Assembly: GCA_958295695.1 (NCBI GenBank)
Contig: OY282363.1
Location: forward strand, 3,104,225 to 3,168,224
Origin: an uncultured Alphaproteobacteria bacterium
GTDB taxonomy: Bacteria > Pseudomonadota > Alphaproteobacteria > SP197
Direction of reading: 5' to 3'
Length of the DNA stretch: 64,000 bases
Both the position numbers and the translations under genes were made by a program. This document shows, piece by piece, positions 56,628 through 64,000 of the stretch (position 1 is its first letter; each line of letters opens with the position of its first letter). Below the pieces are notes generated by a model, which worked only from the letters and a program-made list of their open reading frames with translations, was not told the origin of the DNA and ran no database searches.

Positions 56628-57949
56628 TGGATTACGATCTCATCGCCATCCTGATGTTCGCCAGCATGATGGTCGTGCTGATCACGGGCCAGCGCGTGTT
56701 CGGCGCCATCGGCTTCGTCGCGGTGGCCGCCTCGGTGCTCCTCTACGGCACCGGCGGCGGCGAGTTCGGCTTCAACGCGGCGATGAAGCTGATGAAGTGG
56801 TATCCGCTCATCACCCTCCCGCTCTTCATCTACATGGGGTTCATCCTCTCGGAATCCCGCATCGCCGACGACCTCTACACCATGTTCCACGTCTGGATGG
56901 GACCGGTGAAGGGCGGGCTCGCGGTGGGCACCATCCTGCTCATGGTCGTGATCTCGGCGATGAACGGCCTGTCGGTCGCGGGCATGGCGATCGGCGCCAC
57001 GATCGCGCTGCCGGAGCTCCTGCGGCGCGGCTACGACAAGATCATGGTGACCGGCGTGATCCAGGCGGGGTCGTCGCTGGGGATCCTGGTGCCGCCCAGC
57101 GTGGTGCTCGTGCTCTACGGCATGATCGCGCGCCAGCCCGTGGGCCAGCTCTGGCTCGCCGGCGCCGTGCCGGGCCTGACGATGGCGGCGCTCTTCATCG
57201 TCTACATCGCGATCCGCTGCCAGATCCAGCCGCGCCTGGGTCCCGTGTTGCCCGAGCGGGAGCGGCGGATCGGCTGGGCGGAGAAGATGCGGCATCTGCG
57301 CGCCGGCGTTCCGCCCTTCCTGATCTTCCTGTCGATGACGGGCCTGTTCCTGCTCGGCGTCACGAGCCTGGTCGAGAGCTCGGCCGTGGGCGCGGTCTCC
57401 GCGACCGTCGCCGCCTGGTACCGCAAGCGGCTGACCCGACGGGTCATGGAGACGACGCTCAAGAAGACGCTGGGCGTGTCCTGCATGTTCATGTGGATCA
57501 TCATGGCCGCGCTCGCCTTCGGCGCGGTGTTCGACGGCCTGGGCGCCAAGCGGGCCCTGGAGGGCTTCTTCCTGGACCGGCTCGAGCTAGGGCCCTGGGA
57601 GGTGCTGATCCTGATGCAGCTCTCCTTCATCCTGATGGGGACCTTCCTCGACGACACCGCGATGCTGGTGATCGTCGCCCCGCTCTACGTGCCTCTGGTC
57701 GATGCTCTCGGTTTCGACCTCATCTGGTACGGCGTGCTCTACACCATCACCTGCCAGATCGCTTACATGACCCCGCCGTTCGGCTACAATCTCTTCCTGA
57801 TGCGCGCCATGGCGCCGCCGGAGATCTCGCTCGTGGACATCTACCGGTCGATCGCGCCGTTCGTGGCGGTGATGGTCCTGGCCCTGGCGCTGGTGATGGC
57901 GTTCCCCGGCGTCGCCCTGTGGCTGCCAGGCGCGGTCTATGGAAACTGA
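56627..57949 (+). CDS. dctM: TRAP transporter large permease (DctM-type)
   Basis: The 440-residue protein has about 12 transmembrane segments. DctM landmarks are LITLPLFIYMGFILSESRIA, SAMNGLSVAGMAIGATIALP, GVIQAGSSLGILVPPSVVLV and IAYMTPPFGYNLFLM. It forms the transport channel with DctQ and takes substrate from the DctP protein encoded 89 bases downstream. The order Q-M-P is a common variant. Confidence 0.93.
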   Translation: MDYDLIAILMFASMMVVLITGQRVFGAIGFVAVAASVLLYGTGGGEFGFNAAMKLMKWYPLITLPLFIYMGFILSESRIADDLYTMFHVWMGPVKGGLAVGTILLMVVISAMNGLSVAGMAIGATIALPELLRRGYDKIMVTGVIQAGSSLGILVPPSVVLVLYGMIARQPVGQLWLAGAVPGLTMAALFIVYIAIRCQIQPRLGPVLPERERRIGWAEKMRHLRAGVPPFLIFLSMTGLFLLGVTSLVESSAVGAVSATVAAWYRKRLTRRVMETTLKKTLGVSCMFMWIIMAALAFGAVFDGLGAKRALEGFFLDRLELGPWEVLILMQLSFILMGTFLDDTAMLVIVAPLYVPLVDALGFDLIWYGVLYTITCQIAYMTPPFGYNLFLMRAMAPPEISLVDIYRSIAPFVAVMVLALALVMAFPGVALWLPGAVYGN

Positions 57950-57965
57950 GCGGACGGGCCGCGCT

Positions 57966-57991
57966 CCGGGCTCTCGGGGTTCGGGGCCCGG
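57966..57991 (+). terminator. Hairpin between dctM and dctP
   Basis: CCGGGC and GCCCGG form a 6-bp GC stem around a 14-base loop, 16 bases after the dctM stop. There is no T-run. In binding-protein operons such stem-loops often cause partial termination or mRNA stabilisation; here that is inference. Confidence 0.3.
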
Positions 57992-58038
57992 CTTCATGCG
58001 TTCGATCCGTCGAAACCACCGTTGAAGAGGAGACAGCC

Positions 58039-59088
58039 ATGACGAAGTCCAGACGGTCCTTCCTGAAGAACACCGGCGCCGCGGCCGTGGGCGCCGGGGC
58101 CGCCGCGCTCGCCGCGCCGGCGGTCCACGCCCAGGCGCCGATCCGCTGGCGCATGCAGACCTACGCGGGCCCGGCGCTCGCCGAGCACGTCGTGGTTCCG
58201 GCGGTGGAGGCCTTCAACCGGGCGGCCGGCGGCGAGATGGAGATCGAGCTCTTCTTCGCCGACCAGCTCGTGCCCACGGGCGAGCTGTTCCGCGCCATGC
58301 AGGCGGGCACGATCGACGCCGTGCAGTCCGACGACGATTCGATGGCCGCCCCGACCGAGGTCGCCCAGTTCGGCGGCTACTTCCCGCTCGCGCTGCGCTA
58401 CAGCCTGGACGTGCCGGTGCTGTTCAACCAGTACGGCCTGGGCGCGATCTGGGAAGAGGCCTATGCCGAGGTCGGCGTCCAGTGGATCTCCGCGGGCGCG
58501 TGGGACCCCTGCCACTTCGCGACCAAGGACCCGATCCGGTCGCTCGCGGACCTCGAGGGCAAGCGCGTCTTCACCTTCCCGACCGCCGGGCGTTTCCTGT
58601 CGCGTTTCGGCGTCGTGCCGGTGACGCTGCCCTGGGAGGACATCGAGGTCGCCTTGCAGACCGGCGAGCTCGACGGCGTCGCCTGGTCGGGCGTCACCGA
58701 GGACTACACGGTGGGCTGGGCCGACGTGACCGACTACTTCCTCACCAACAACATCTCCGGCGCCTGGATCGGCCATTTCTTCGCCAACCGGGGGCGCTGG
58801 AACGAGCTGCCCGACCGCCTGAAGACCCTGTTCCGCGTGGTGGCCGACTCGTCGCACTACTACCGCCAGTGGTGGTACTGGGGCGGCGAGGCGCACCTGC
58901 GCACCCAGGGCGCGAAGATGAAGCTCACCACGATTCCCGACGACGAATGGGCCCGGGTCGAGGCCGCCGCCGTCGAGTTCTGGGACGAGATCGCCGCGAC
59001 CGGCGAGACGGCCGCCAGGATCGTCGGCGTCTTCCGCCAGTACAACGAGGTGATGGCCGCGGCCGGCAAGCCGTACCGCTACTCGTGA
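58039..59088 (+). CDS. dctP: TRAP transporter substrate-binding protein (DctP-type)
   Basis: The 349-residue periplasmic protein has a Tat signal (SRRSFLKNTGAAAVGAGAAA, cleavage near AVHAQA). The family's ligand-contact region is TIDAVQSDDDSMAAP and the conserved Arg segment LEGKRVFTFPTAGRFLSRFG, then TLPWEDIEVALQTGELDGVA. WRMQTYAG and SGVTEDYTVGWADVTDY suggest the subgroup that binds keto or hydroxy acids, but the ligand is unknown. A good AGGAGA precedes the ATG at 58039. Confidence 0.92.
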   Translation: MTKSRRSFLKNTGAAAVGAGAAALAAPAVHAQAPIRWRMQTYAGPALAEHVVVPAVEAFNRAAGGEMEIELFFADQLVPTGELFRAMQAGTIDAVQSDDDSMAAPTEVAQFGGYFPLALRYSLDVPVLFNQYGLGAIWEEAYAEVGVQWISAGAWDPCHFATKDPIRSLADLEGKRVFTFPTAGRFLSRFGVVPVTLPWEDIEVALQTGELDGVAWSGVTEDYTVGWADVTDYFLTNNISGAWIGHFFANRGRWNELPDRLKTLFRVVADSSHYYRQWWYWGGEAHLRTQGAKMKLTTIPDDEWARVEAAAVEFWDEIAATGETAARIVGVFRQYNEVMAAAGKPYRYS

Positions 59089-59160
59089 CCGCGCGGCGGC
59101 GGACGCCACCCGGGGTGAGGGAGAGGTTTGGGCGGGGACGAAACGCAAAAATCCCCTCAA

Positions 59161-59235
59161 CGACACCCCTCATCCCGAGGCGGTCCGAAGGACCGTATCG
59201 AGGGACGCCCCGAGCCTGTCGAAGGGGACGCCCTA
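59161..59235. repeat. Dispersed repeat at serine hydrolase stop
   Basis: On the minus strand the stop opens TAGGGCGTCCCCTTCGACAG, GCTCGGGGCGTCCCTCGATA, with CGGTCCTTCGGACCGCC forming a perfect small palindrome, then TCGGGATGAGGGG. It matches the copy at 55741-55785 and partly that at 120-160. Confidence 0.6.
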
Positions 59236-60378
59236 GGCCGGTTCCATCAGGGCGATCCGCTCGGCCATGGCGATGGTTTCGAGCTGGTAGTCCCAGTCGA
59301 CCGCGTCCTCGTTCTCGAGCACGCTGAAGAAGACCGCGACCGTCCCGCTCTCCGGGTCGACCAGCAGGAACTGGCCGCCCCAGCCGCCGTGGCCGAGCCA
59401 GCGGCCGTCGGTGCGCATCTGGTTGCCGTAGGCGATGCGGTCGGCGGGCGGCGCGTAGCGCGGCCCGGTCCGGGCGCGGGTGGCGGCGATGAAGGCCTCG
59501 CTGCCGACCTGCTGGCCCATGACGCCGCGCCCGCCGCGGACGAACAGCAGGCCGTAGCGCGCCAGGTCGCGGGCCGACATGCAGACGCCGCCGTTGAGGT
59601 TCGGCACGCCCGCGCGGTCGCAGGAGAGGTGGAGGGCGTCCTCCAGCCCGGCCGCCTCGACGATGTCGATGAAGAAGTCGCGCAGGGGCCGGCCCGAGAC
59701 CCGTTCTACGACCCAGCCGATGACGTCCGTGTTGGCCGACTTGTACTGCGGCTCGCCGGAGCGGTTGACGATGTCGTCGCTCGCGATGGAACGGAGGAAC
59801 TCGCGGCCGGTCTCTTCCGGCCGGCCTTCGGGCGGCAGGCGCCAGCCCATCGCGCCCTCGTGGACGAGCGCCGCGGACGCGGGGTCCGAATAGTCCTCGT
59901 CGTAGGAATTGACGATGTTCATGTCCATGACGTCCTGGACCGTCGCCCCGGCGTAGCCGCTGCCGATCTCCGGGATGTGGTCTCCGACCCTGGAGGAGAG
60001 GTCCAGCGCCCCGTCGGCGACCAGCCGGCCCACGACGAGATTCATCGCCGTCTTCGAGATGGACATGATCGAGTGCGGCCGGCCGGGGCCGAAGTCGGGC
60101 GCGTACTTCTCGAAGACCAGCGTCGCGCCTCGCACGACGACCATGGCGGAGAAGAAGGTCGTGCCGGTGAGCCGCCGGACCTCCGGCATGTCGCCGATCC
60201 GCCGGTCGATCCGGCGCCGCAGGCGCAGCACGTCCCGGCTCCTCAAGTGCAGGCCGTAGCGCGCGATGCGGTGGAGGTTGTGGAACCCCCAGCGGCGCCG
60301 GTCGGCCGTGTTCCACGCCTCGCGCAGGTCGGGCCCGACGACGAGATCGGGGTTGGGATGGGTTTCGAGAGCGGTCAT
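59233..60378 (-). CDS. Serine hydrolase, beta-lactamase/class C family
   Basis: The 381-residue protein has the penicillin-binding-type active site SxxK in SIMSISKTAMNLV, a YxN-like motif in QYKSANTDVIGWV and an HxG motif in WLGHGGWGGQFLLVD. This is the esterase/beta-lactamase (EstB, DD-peptidase) family; the substrate cannot be told. No signal peptide is obvious, so it may be cytoplasmic. ATG at 60376-60378 was chosen; the frame remains open upstream into a different gene remnant (see 60379-61002). Confidence 0.85.
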   Translation of the reverse strand: MTALETHPNPDLVVGPDLREAWNTADRRRWGFHNLHRIARYGLHLRSRDVLRLRRRIDRRIGDMPEVRRLTGTTFFSAMVVVRGATLVFEKYAPDFGPGRPHSIMSISKTAMNLVVGRLVADGALDLSSRVGDHIPEIGSGYAGATVQDVMDMNIVNSYDEDYSDPASAALVHEGAMGWRLPPEGRPEETGREFLRSIASDDIVNRSGEPQYKSANTDVIGWVVERVSGRPLRDFFIDIVEAAGLEDALHLSCDRAGVPNLNGGVCMSARDLARYGLLFVRGGRGVMGQQVGSEAFIAATRARTGPRYAPPADRIAYGNQMRTDGRWLGHGGWGGQFLLVDPESGTVAVFFSVLENEDAVDWDYQLETIAMAERIALMEPA

Positions 60379-61002
60379 GGCGGGGTCTTCCGGGGTGGAG
60401 CGAGGGCCGGTCAGCCCTCCTTGAACCTGTCGAACTCCTTGGGGAGCATATCGAAAAGCCGCCGGGGCGAAACACAAAACAGGTCCCATGTGACGTCGAG
60501 TTGCCTTCGTACCTCCCGTAGTCTGCGAGCGGAGCCCGGACCGTTGCCTCCGGCCCCCTTTTTTCAGCGTGCCCCGTCCCTCGTCAAAGTACAGCCGCTT
60601 CGCCACGGATTGAAACGTCCGGTGAAACATCCCTTGCTGACTTGTCAACTGCTCTCGGACTTCACCTGGAACGCTGGGCTGTCCCGACAACAAGTGATCC
60701 GCATTTTCCCCCAGCTCATGAAGTAACAACACCGGCATACGCACAAGGTGTCTCTGACTCTTCCGATAGTCATTCACATTGCTGGGACACCATCTGTGGA
60801 TCTCACCACATTTGCGAACTCCCTGATCGAGGCAGATCACGGATTCATCGCCTCCCAGAAAAAGAAGTTCCTCCGAGGGCACAGGCAATATATCCAACAG
60901 GTCGCGAAGACGCTTTGCCCGCATCGCGCGGCTCTTCGCGTCGTCCGCCTCCAGCCACGCAGTCAACTCCTTGATGCTCCCCGAGCCTTGCTCCCCTACC
61001 AT
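60379..61002 (-). pseudogene. Third gene of ParB-Dam operon, probably broken
   Basis: The frame starts MVGEQGSGSIKELTAWLEAD at 61002, ten bases after the methylase stop, continuing AKRLRDLLDILPVPSEELLF and GGDESVICLD. These first 55 residues look like the start of a soluble helical protein. The next part has a less convincing composition, and no stop occurs before the serine hydrolase begins at 60378, so the two would fuse in frame into 589 residues. I infer loss of the 3' part of this gene. The stretch is less GC-rich than its surroundings. No domain is recognised. Confidence 0.4.
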
Positions 61003-61012
61003 GAATTCCCTC

Positions 61013-61936
61013 CTACGCCGCAGCCGCGCGAGTGCTAACGGCGGTTCCGCTTGCCTCCAGCAACGGCGGCATCAGTTCCGGCACGGCCATGCCCTTGCTG
61101 AAGAACATCGCCTCGCGGCCCCGCATGCGATTACGCGCGCTGTATCCGATTGTGTACTGGAGCCGTGGTGCGAACGCGTACAGGCTGCGTATTGCGTCGA
61201 CGTCGTCGTAGGATACCACCCACCTCGGCCCTTCCAATTCGGCCAACAGCTCCGCCACCGCAGCGTGATCGTCCGGCCCGTAGGCGTCGTAATAGAGCAT
61301 GCGACCCTTCTCGAAGTAGGGCGGGTCGACATAGATCAGATCTTTCTCCCCGAAGCCGTATGACTTCTCTCGTAGGAACTCCACCGCGTCGGCGCATGTC
61401 ACCTCAATGCGCCCAGCGCAGTCGGCAATCTTCGTGATCCGGTGAATGAGATCCTCGCGGTTGAACCTCGCGTCCATCCGCCACTTGCCTTCCTGATTCC
61501 GTCCGCCGATCAGGCCACCGTTCAGGATTCCAGATCGGTTCGTCCTGTTCAGGTAGAAGCAGGAGACTCCCAGTTCGATTGTCGATACGTGCTTGGGTCT
61601 CCGGAATATCTCCTTTTGGCGGTCCCACTCCTCGACAGACAGCGGTACATCCCGGATCCGCCGGCAGAGCTCGTCGGTGTGGCTAAGCACGCTCGTCCAG
61701 AAGGCGAACACGTGCGGACTGATGTCGTTGATTAGCACGCGTCGCACGACCCCGGTAATCAGAAGTTCCCACGCGATGCCTGCGCCGCCCGCGTAGGGCT
61801 CGATGTACTTTCCGTCGGACAATCCGTTTGCCCGCACGATCGCGGCCACGAACTTCGAGAGCTTTCCCTTGCCCCCCGGGTAACGCAATGGCGAGTATCG
61901 GCCGGTCGGGCCGATGCCATGATTGTCTTCCAGCAT
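61013..61936 (-). CDS. DNA adenine methylase, Dam/D12 class
   Basis: The 307-residue N6-adenine methyltransferase shows the D12-class motifs: PLRYPGGKGKLSKFV (motif X), YIEPYAGGAGIAWELL (motif I) and IYVDPPYFEKGRMLYY (catalytic DPPY, motif IV). It is alpha-class, unlike the Eco57I-type enzyme at 5.8-8.8 kb. Its recognition site may be GATC-like, but this cannot be read off. Its ATG overlaps the ParB-domain gene stop as TGATG. No matching restriction nuclease is seen, so it may be an orphan or phage-derived methylase. Confidence 0.9.
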   Translation of the reverse strand: MLEDNHGIGPTGRYSPLRYPGGKGKLSKFVAAIVRANGLSDGKYIEPYAGGAGIAWELLITGVVRRVLINDISPHVFAFWTSVLSHTDELCRRIRDVPLSVEEWDRQKEIFRRPKHVSTIELGVSCFYLNRTNRSGILNGGLIGGRNQEGKWRMDARFNREDLIHRITKIADCAGRIEVTCADAVEFLREKSYGFGEKDLIYVDPPYFEKGRMLYYDAYGPDDHAAVAELLAELEGPRWVVSYDDVDAIRSLYAFAPRLQYTIGYSARNRMRGREAMFFSKGMAVPELMPPLLEASGTAVSTRAAAA

Positions 61937-63309
61937 CACGCCTTTCCGTATGCCGCGATGAGCACCGGGAGCGCTGCCTCCCAGCCCGCCCGCAGGGCGT
62001 CCGCAGCCGGCAGGTCGTAGGGGCCGTGCACAAACCCGTTCAAGGACTGAATCGAACAGGCCGACGTCTTGGTGAGCAGGTTGTTACGGAATGCGCGCAG
62101 GTCCGACGACGGCACCTTGTCACTCGACTTGAGGTCCGCGACGACGCACTCCGCCTTCTTAGTCAGGTCAAATTCGGGCCCCCCTTGCGGCCCTAGCGGC
62201 AGCGTGTTGTCCTTCAGGTAGTCGTTCACTGCCAGTTCGACAACCGCGCGGAGGACAAAGGCGCACGACAGCGGAAACTTGCCGACGTCCAGTGCGCCGG
62301 CCTCTCTTAGCAACATGCCCAGTTTCGTAGATTTCGTCGTATCGAACGGGTGCCTTTTGGGCGCAAGGGTTTTTCGCGTTCGAGGTGTGGGTTTCGTCTT
62401 AAGTGGTGGCTTTTGTAAGGGCTTCTTCTGGCTTCCTGGGAGGATAATTTCTCTGAATTCTTTCGGTTCTACAGTCTCTATTTCAGGCCTTGGCTGCAAT
62501 TCCTCCGGCAGATTTTCAAAGTACCTCTTGATGTCCGTAGTGCGATTCAACTTTCTGGAATTCACCTCGCCCTTTAGAATGTCGGCGACGATCCGTCTCA
62601 GAACATCGAGTGCCCACTTCGGATCAGTCGTAAGAAGCGGGGTCTTTCGCGACGGCTCCACCCTTACCTTGATCCCGAGATGAGACTGCCCCGCGGCCGA
62701 CTCCAACAGTCGTGTAAGATTGGTAGATTTTCCGCCACCCAGTGCGGACTGAGCTCGTTCCCACTCCTCCTTCGAGTAGTCTGCGTTTCTTCCAACAAAA
62801 TCAATGATATCGATCGTGGTGTAGTCGTCGGAAAACCTCTGAATCTCCAGCGGCTTCCAAGTTATTCGCCCTTGACCACCTGCGGCACCGGTGTGACGAC
62901 GTCGAATCCAGTCGTTGGCTTGCTCGCGATCATCGAAACGCACGCAACGAATTGGCTCCACCTCTGACCGTTCGAAGCCGGCCGCTTCCCGGACAAGCGG
63001 TTTCTTCGTGCTCTCGGGCAGGTCGGTACCTGCTAGGACGTCAGGATTGCTCAGCACCTTCAACGCTGATAGTCGCCGATTGCCCTCAAGCACCACGAAA
63101 TCCTGGCCGTCTTCCGACCGGACGACGTAGAGGCTATCGCCTGGATCGAGACCGTCATTCTTGATGCTCTCCATCAGATTTTGAAAGTGTCCTGGATTCA
63201 ACCTGACGATACTTGCCAACGCTTCCGACTGAGAAGAAGTCGAACCCAGGCGCGGGTTGTCCACATCCAGAAGCAACTCATCAATGGATAGTTCGAGGTG
63301 TTCGGTCAT
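61936..63309 (-). CDS. ParB-domain protein (ParB/Srx-like nuclease fold)
   Basis: The 457-residue protein starts with a ParB-like N-terminal domain: LSIDELLLDVDNPRLG, then MESIKNDGLDPGDSLYVV and FVVLEGNRRLSALKVL, the GxRR box. The middle is charged and linker-like (KPPLKTKPTPRTRKTLAPKR). The C-terminal 110 residues (FVLRAVVELAVNDYL, SLNGFVHGPYDLPAADALR) form a compact helical domain with a HEPN-like look. Base composition is clearly less GC-rich than in neighbours, suggesting acquisition. It is translationally coupled to the Dam-type gene. It may direct methylation, plasmid/phage maintenance or defence; not known. Confidence 0.7.
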   Translation of the reverse strand: MTEHLELSIDELLLDVDNPRLGSTSSQSEALASIVRLNPGHFQNLMESIKNDGLDPGDSLYVVRSEDGQDFVVLEGNRRLSALKVLSNPDVLAGTDLPESTKKPLVREAAGFERSEVEPIRCVRFDDREQANDWIRRRHTGAAGGQGRITWKPLEIQRFSDDYTTIDIIDFVGRNADYSKEEWERAQSALGGGKSTNLTRLLESAAGQSHLGIKVRVEPSRKTPLLTTDPKWALDVLRRIVADILKGEVNSRKLNRTTDIKRYFENLPEELQPRPEIETVEPKEFREIILPGSQKKPLQKPPLKTKPTPRTRKTLAPKRHPFDTTKSTKLGMLLREAGALDVGKFPLSCAFVLRAVVELAVNDYLKDNTLPLGPQGGPEFDLTKKAECVVADLKSSDKVPSSDLRAFRNNLLTKTSACSIQSLNGFVHGPYDLPAADALRAGWEAALPVLIAAYGKA

Positions 63310-63446
63310 GATGTTCAGTGTTCTTCATTCCGCTTCATCGGCAGCACTTGTGCCTCAGCTCACTTGCTGTCGGTCCCCGATGGCCAAATCGCGTGACCAT
63401 AGCTCGCCCACATCTGCCTCGCGCGCCCGCGACCCGCCCACACCGC

Positions 63447-63869
63447 TCATGCCGCCGCCCAGGGATCGACGACGTCGACTCCCGTACCCTCGAAGTCCCG
63501 CACGTTACGCGTCGCCAGGACGGCGCCGCGCGAGCGGGATATGGCGGCAATCTGGCAGTCGGCCTCTCCGACCGGCCGGCCCGCGCGGCGCCTGCCGGCC
63601 GCGATCTCCGCATAGGCTCGGGCAGCGGCGCTGTCGAACGGCAGAATCCGTTCGACAAAGCCAAGGTCGAGCCATCGGGTCATGGAGTCCTCCAGCATGG
63701 TGCGTCGTCCGCCAGCCGGCATGATCGCGACACCGTAGAGCAGTTCCGCTTCGCTGACGGCCGTCAGAAACAGCTCCTCCGCATCCCGCTCCGCAATCCA
63801 CGCCGCGACCGTGGACGCCGGCGCCGATCGCATGAGTTCGGACGCTACATTCGTATCGATAACGAACAT
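63447..63869 (-). CDS. PIN-domain toxin, FitB/VapC type
   Basis: The 140-residue protein has the full PIN acidic set: MFVIDTNVASELM (first Asp), SEAELLYGVAIM (Glu), PVGEADCQIAAI (Asp) and ATRNVRDFEGTGVDVVDPW (late Asp). It is predicted to be an endoribonuclease toxin. A FitA-like antitoxin gene ends 16 bases upstream on the same strand, completing a type II pair. The ATG at 63867-63869 was chosen since longer starts overlap the antitoxin. Confidence 0.9.
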   Translation of the reverse strand: MFVIDTNVASELMRSAPASTVAAWIAERDAEELFLTAVSEAELLYGVAIMPAGGRRTMLEDSMTRWLDLGFVERILPFDSAAARAYAEIAAGRRRAGRPVGEADCQIAAISRSRGAVLATRNVRDFEGTGVDVVDPWAAA

Positions 63870-63885
63870 GTGACGCGACTCAGGT

Positions 63886-64000
63886 TCAGGCGAAGTCCGG
63901 AGGTTCGCGCGCGGGCTCGCGCGGCGGAAGTTCGAGGTCGACACCGCCAAGAGGCGCGAAGCACTCGCGGGTGAATGCCGCCAGGTTCCGGGGACCGGCT
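63886..64000 (-). CDS. FitA-type antitoxin, C-terminal part (cut by window edge)
   Basis: The last 38 codons before the TGA at 63888-63886 read NLAAFTRECFAPLGGVDLEL, then PPREPAREPPDFA. This is the usual C-terminal tail of FitA/VapB-like ribbon-helix-helix antitoxins that wraps the PIN toxin. The 5' part is beyond base 64000. The gene is 16 bases ahead of the PIN toxin start. Confidence 0.75.
   Translation of the reverse strand, partial: AGPRNLAAFTRECFAPLGGVDLELPPREPAREPPDFA

Noticed and set aside
60748..61038. Plus-strand frame starting MSLTLPIVIHIAGTPSVD
   Set aside because: It overlaps the better supported minus-strand frame and the methylase end, has no family match that I recognise, and no promoter or ribosome-binding site is evident.

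Overview
This is a 64 kb stretch of very GC-rich chromosome, probably from an alphaproteobacterium, perhaps Rhodospirillales-like. The clues are an alphaproteobacterial-type glutamate-cysteine ligase, a Gram-negative lipid A block (msbA-waaA-lpxK-lpxL), paired DUF3035 lipoproteins, TRAP transporters and a TauR/Xsc-type taurine pathway. Most long open frames opposite the real genes are GC-driven shadows and are left out. No rRNA, insertion sequence or CRISPR array was seen. One tRNA gene (tRNA-Ser, CGA) is present.

Layout. 0-3.3 kb: start of a RidA-family gene at the left edge, gshA, rsmE and divergent ubiA. 3.5-8.8 kb: a leftward accessory block with a fused nuclease/N6-adenine methylase, a hypothetical protein, a truncated PIN-domain gene and a triple-RidA fusion. 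9.0-15.1 kb: a taurine module (ackA, a taurine:pyruvate-type aminotransferase, divergent MocR/TauR regulator, xsc) with matching candidate operator motifs in both control regions. 15.1-18.1 kb: a small secreted protein, an agmatinase-family enzyme and a UbiD-type decarboxylase, followed by a decayed Fic gene. 19.6-28.5 kb: a rightward run of leuA, tldE/pmbA, cysQ and the lipid A/LPS core genes. 28.7-34.5 kb: housekeeping genes (xseA, purD, tadA, a peptidase, a pseudouridine synthase, rsmD). 34.6-35.4 kb: a DUF4258/HTH toxin-antitoxin-like pair. 35.5-47.5 kb: a leftward run of a DUF945-like protein, ileS, lspA, two DUF3035 lipoproteins, two M16 peptidases, pgi and mutL. 47.7-59.1 kb: a catabolic and transport region with two Rieske oxygenase homologues, a CmcJ-like oxidoreductase, an FAD amine/amino acid oxidase, a PhyH dioxygenase, a polyamine-type binding protein and a complete TRAP transporter. 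59.2-64 kb: a serine hydrolase, then a lower-GC island with a ParB-domain protein and a Dam-type methylase, and a FitAB-type toxin-antitoxin pair cut by the window edge.

The most notable hidden gene is at 54037-54258 (minus). It is a SelW/Rdx-family thioredoxin-like protein whose CxxU motif is encoded with an in-frame TGA, so ordinary gene calling would miss it. Other points of interest are a Rieske homologue that lacks two of four cluster ligands, a probable CTG start for lspA, a dispersed repeat that supplies the TAG stop codon of many genes, and inverted repeats beside two antitoxin-type genes.
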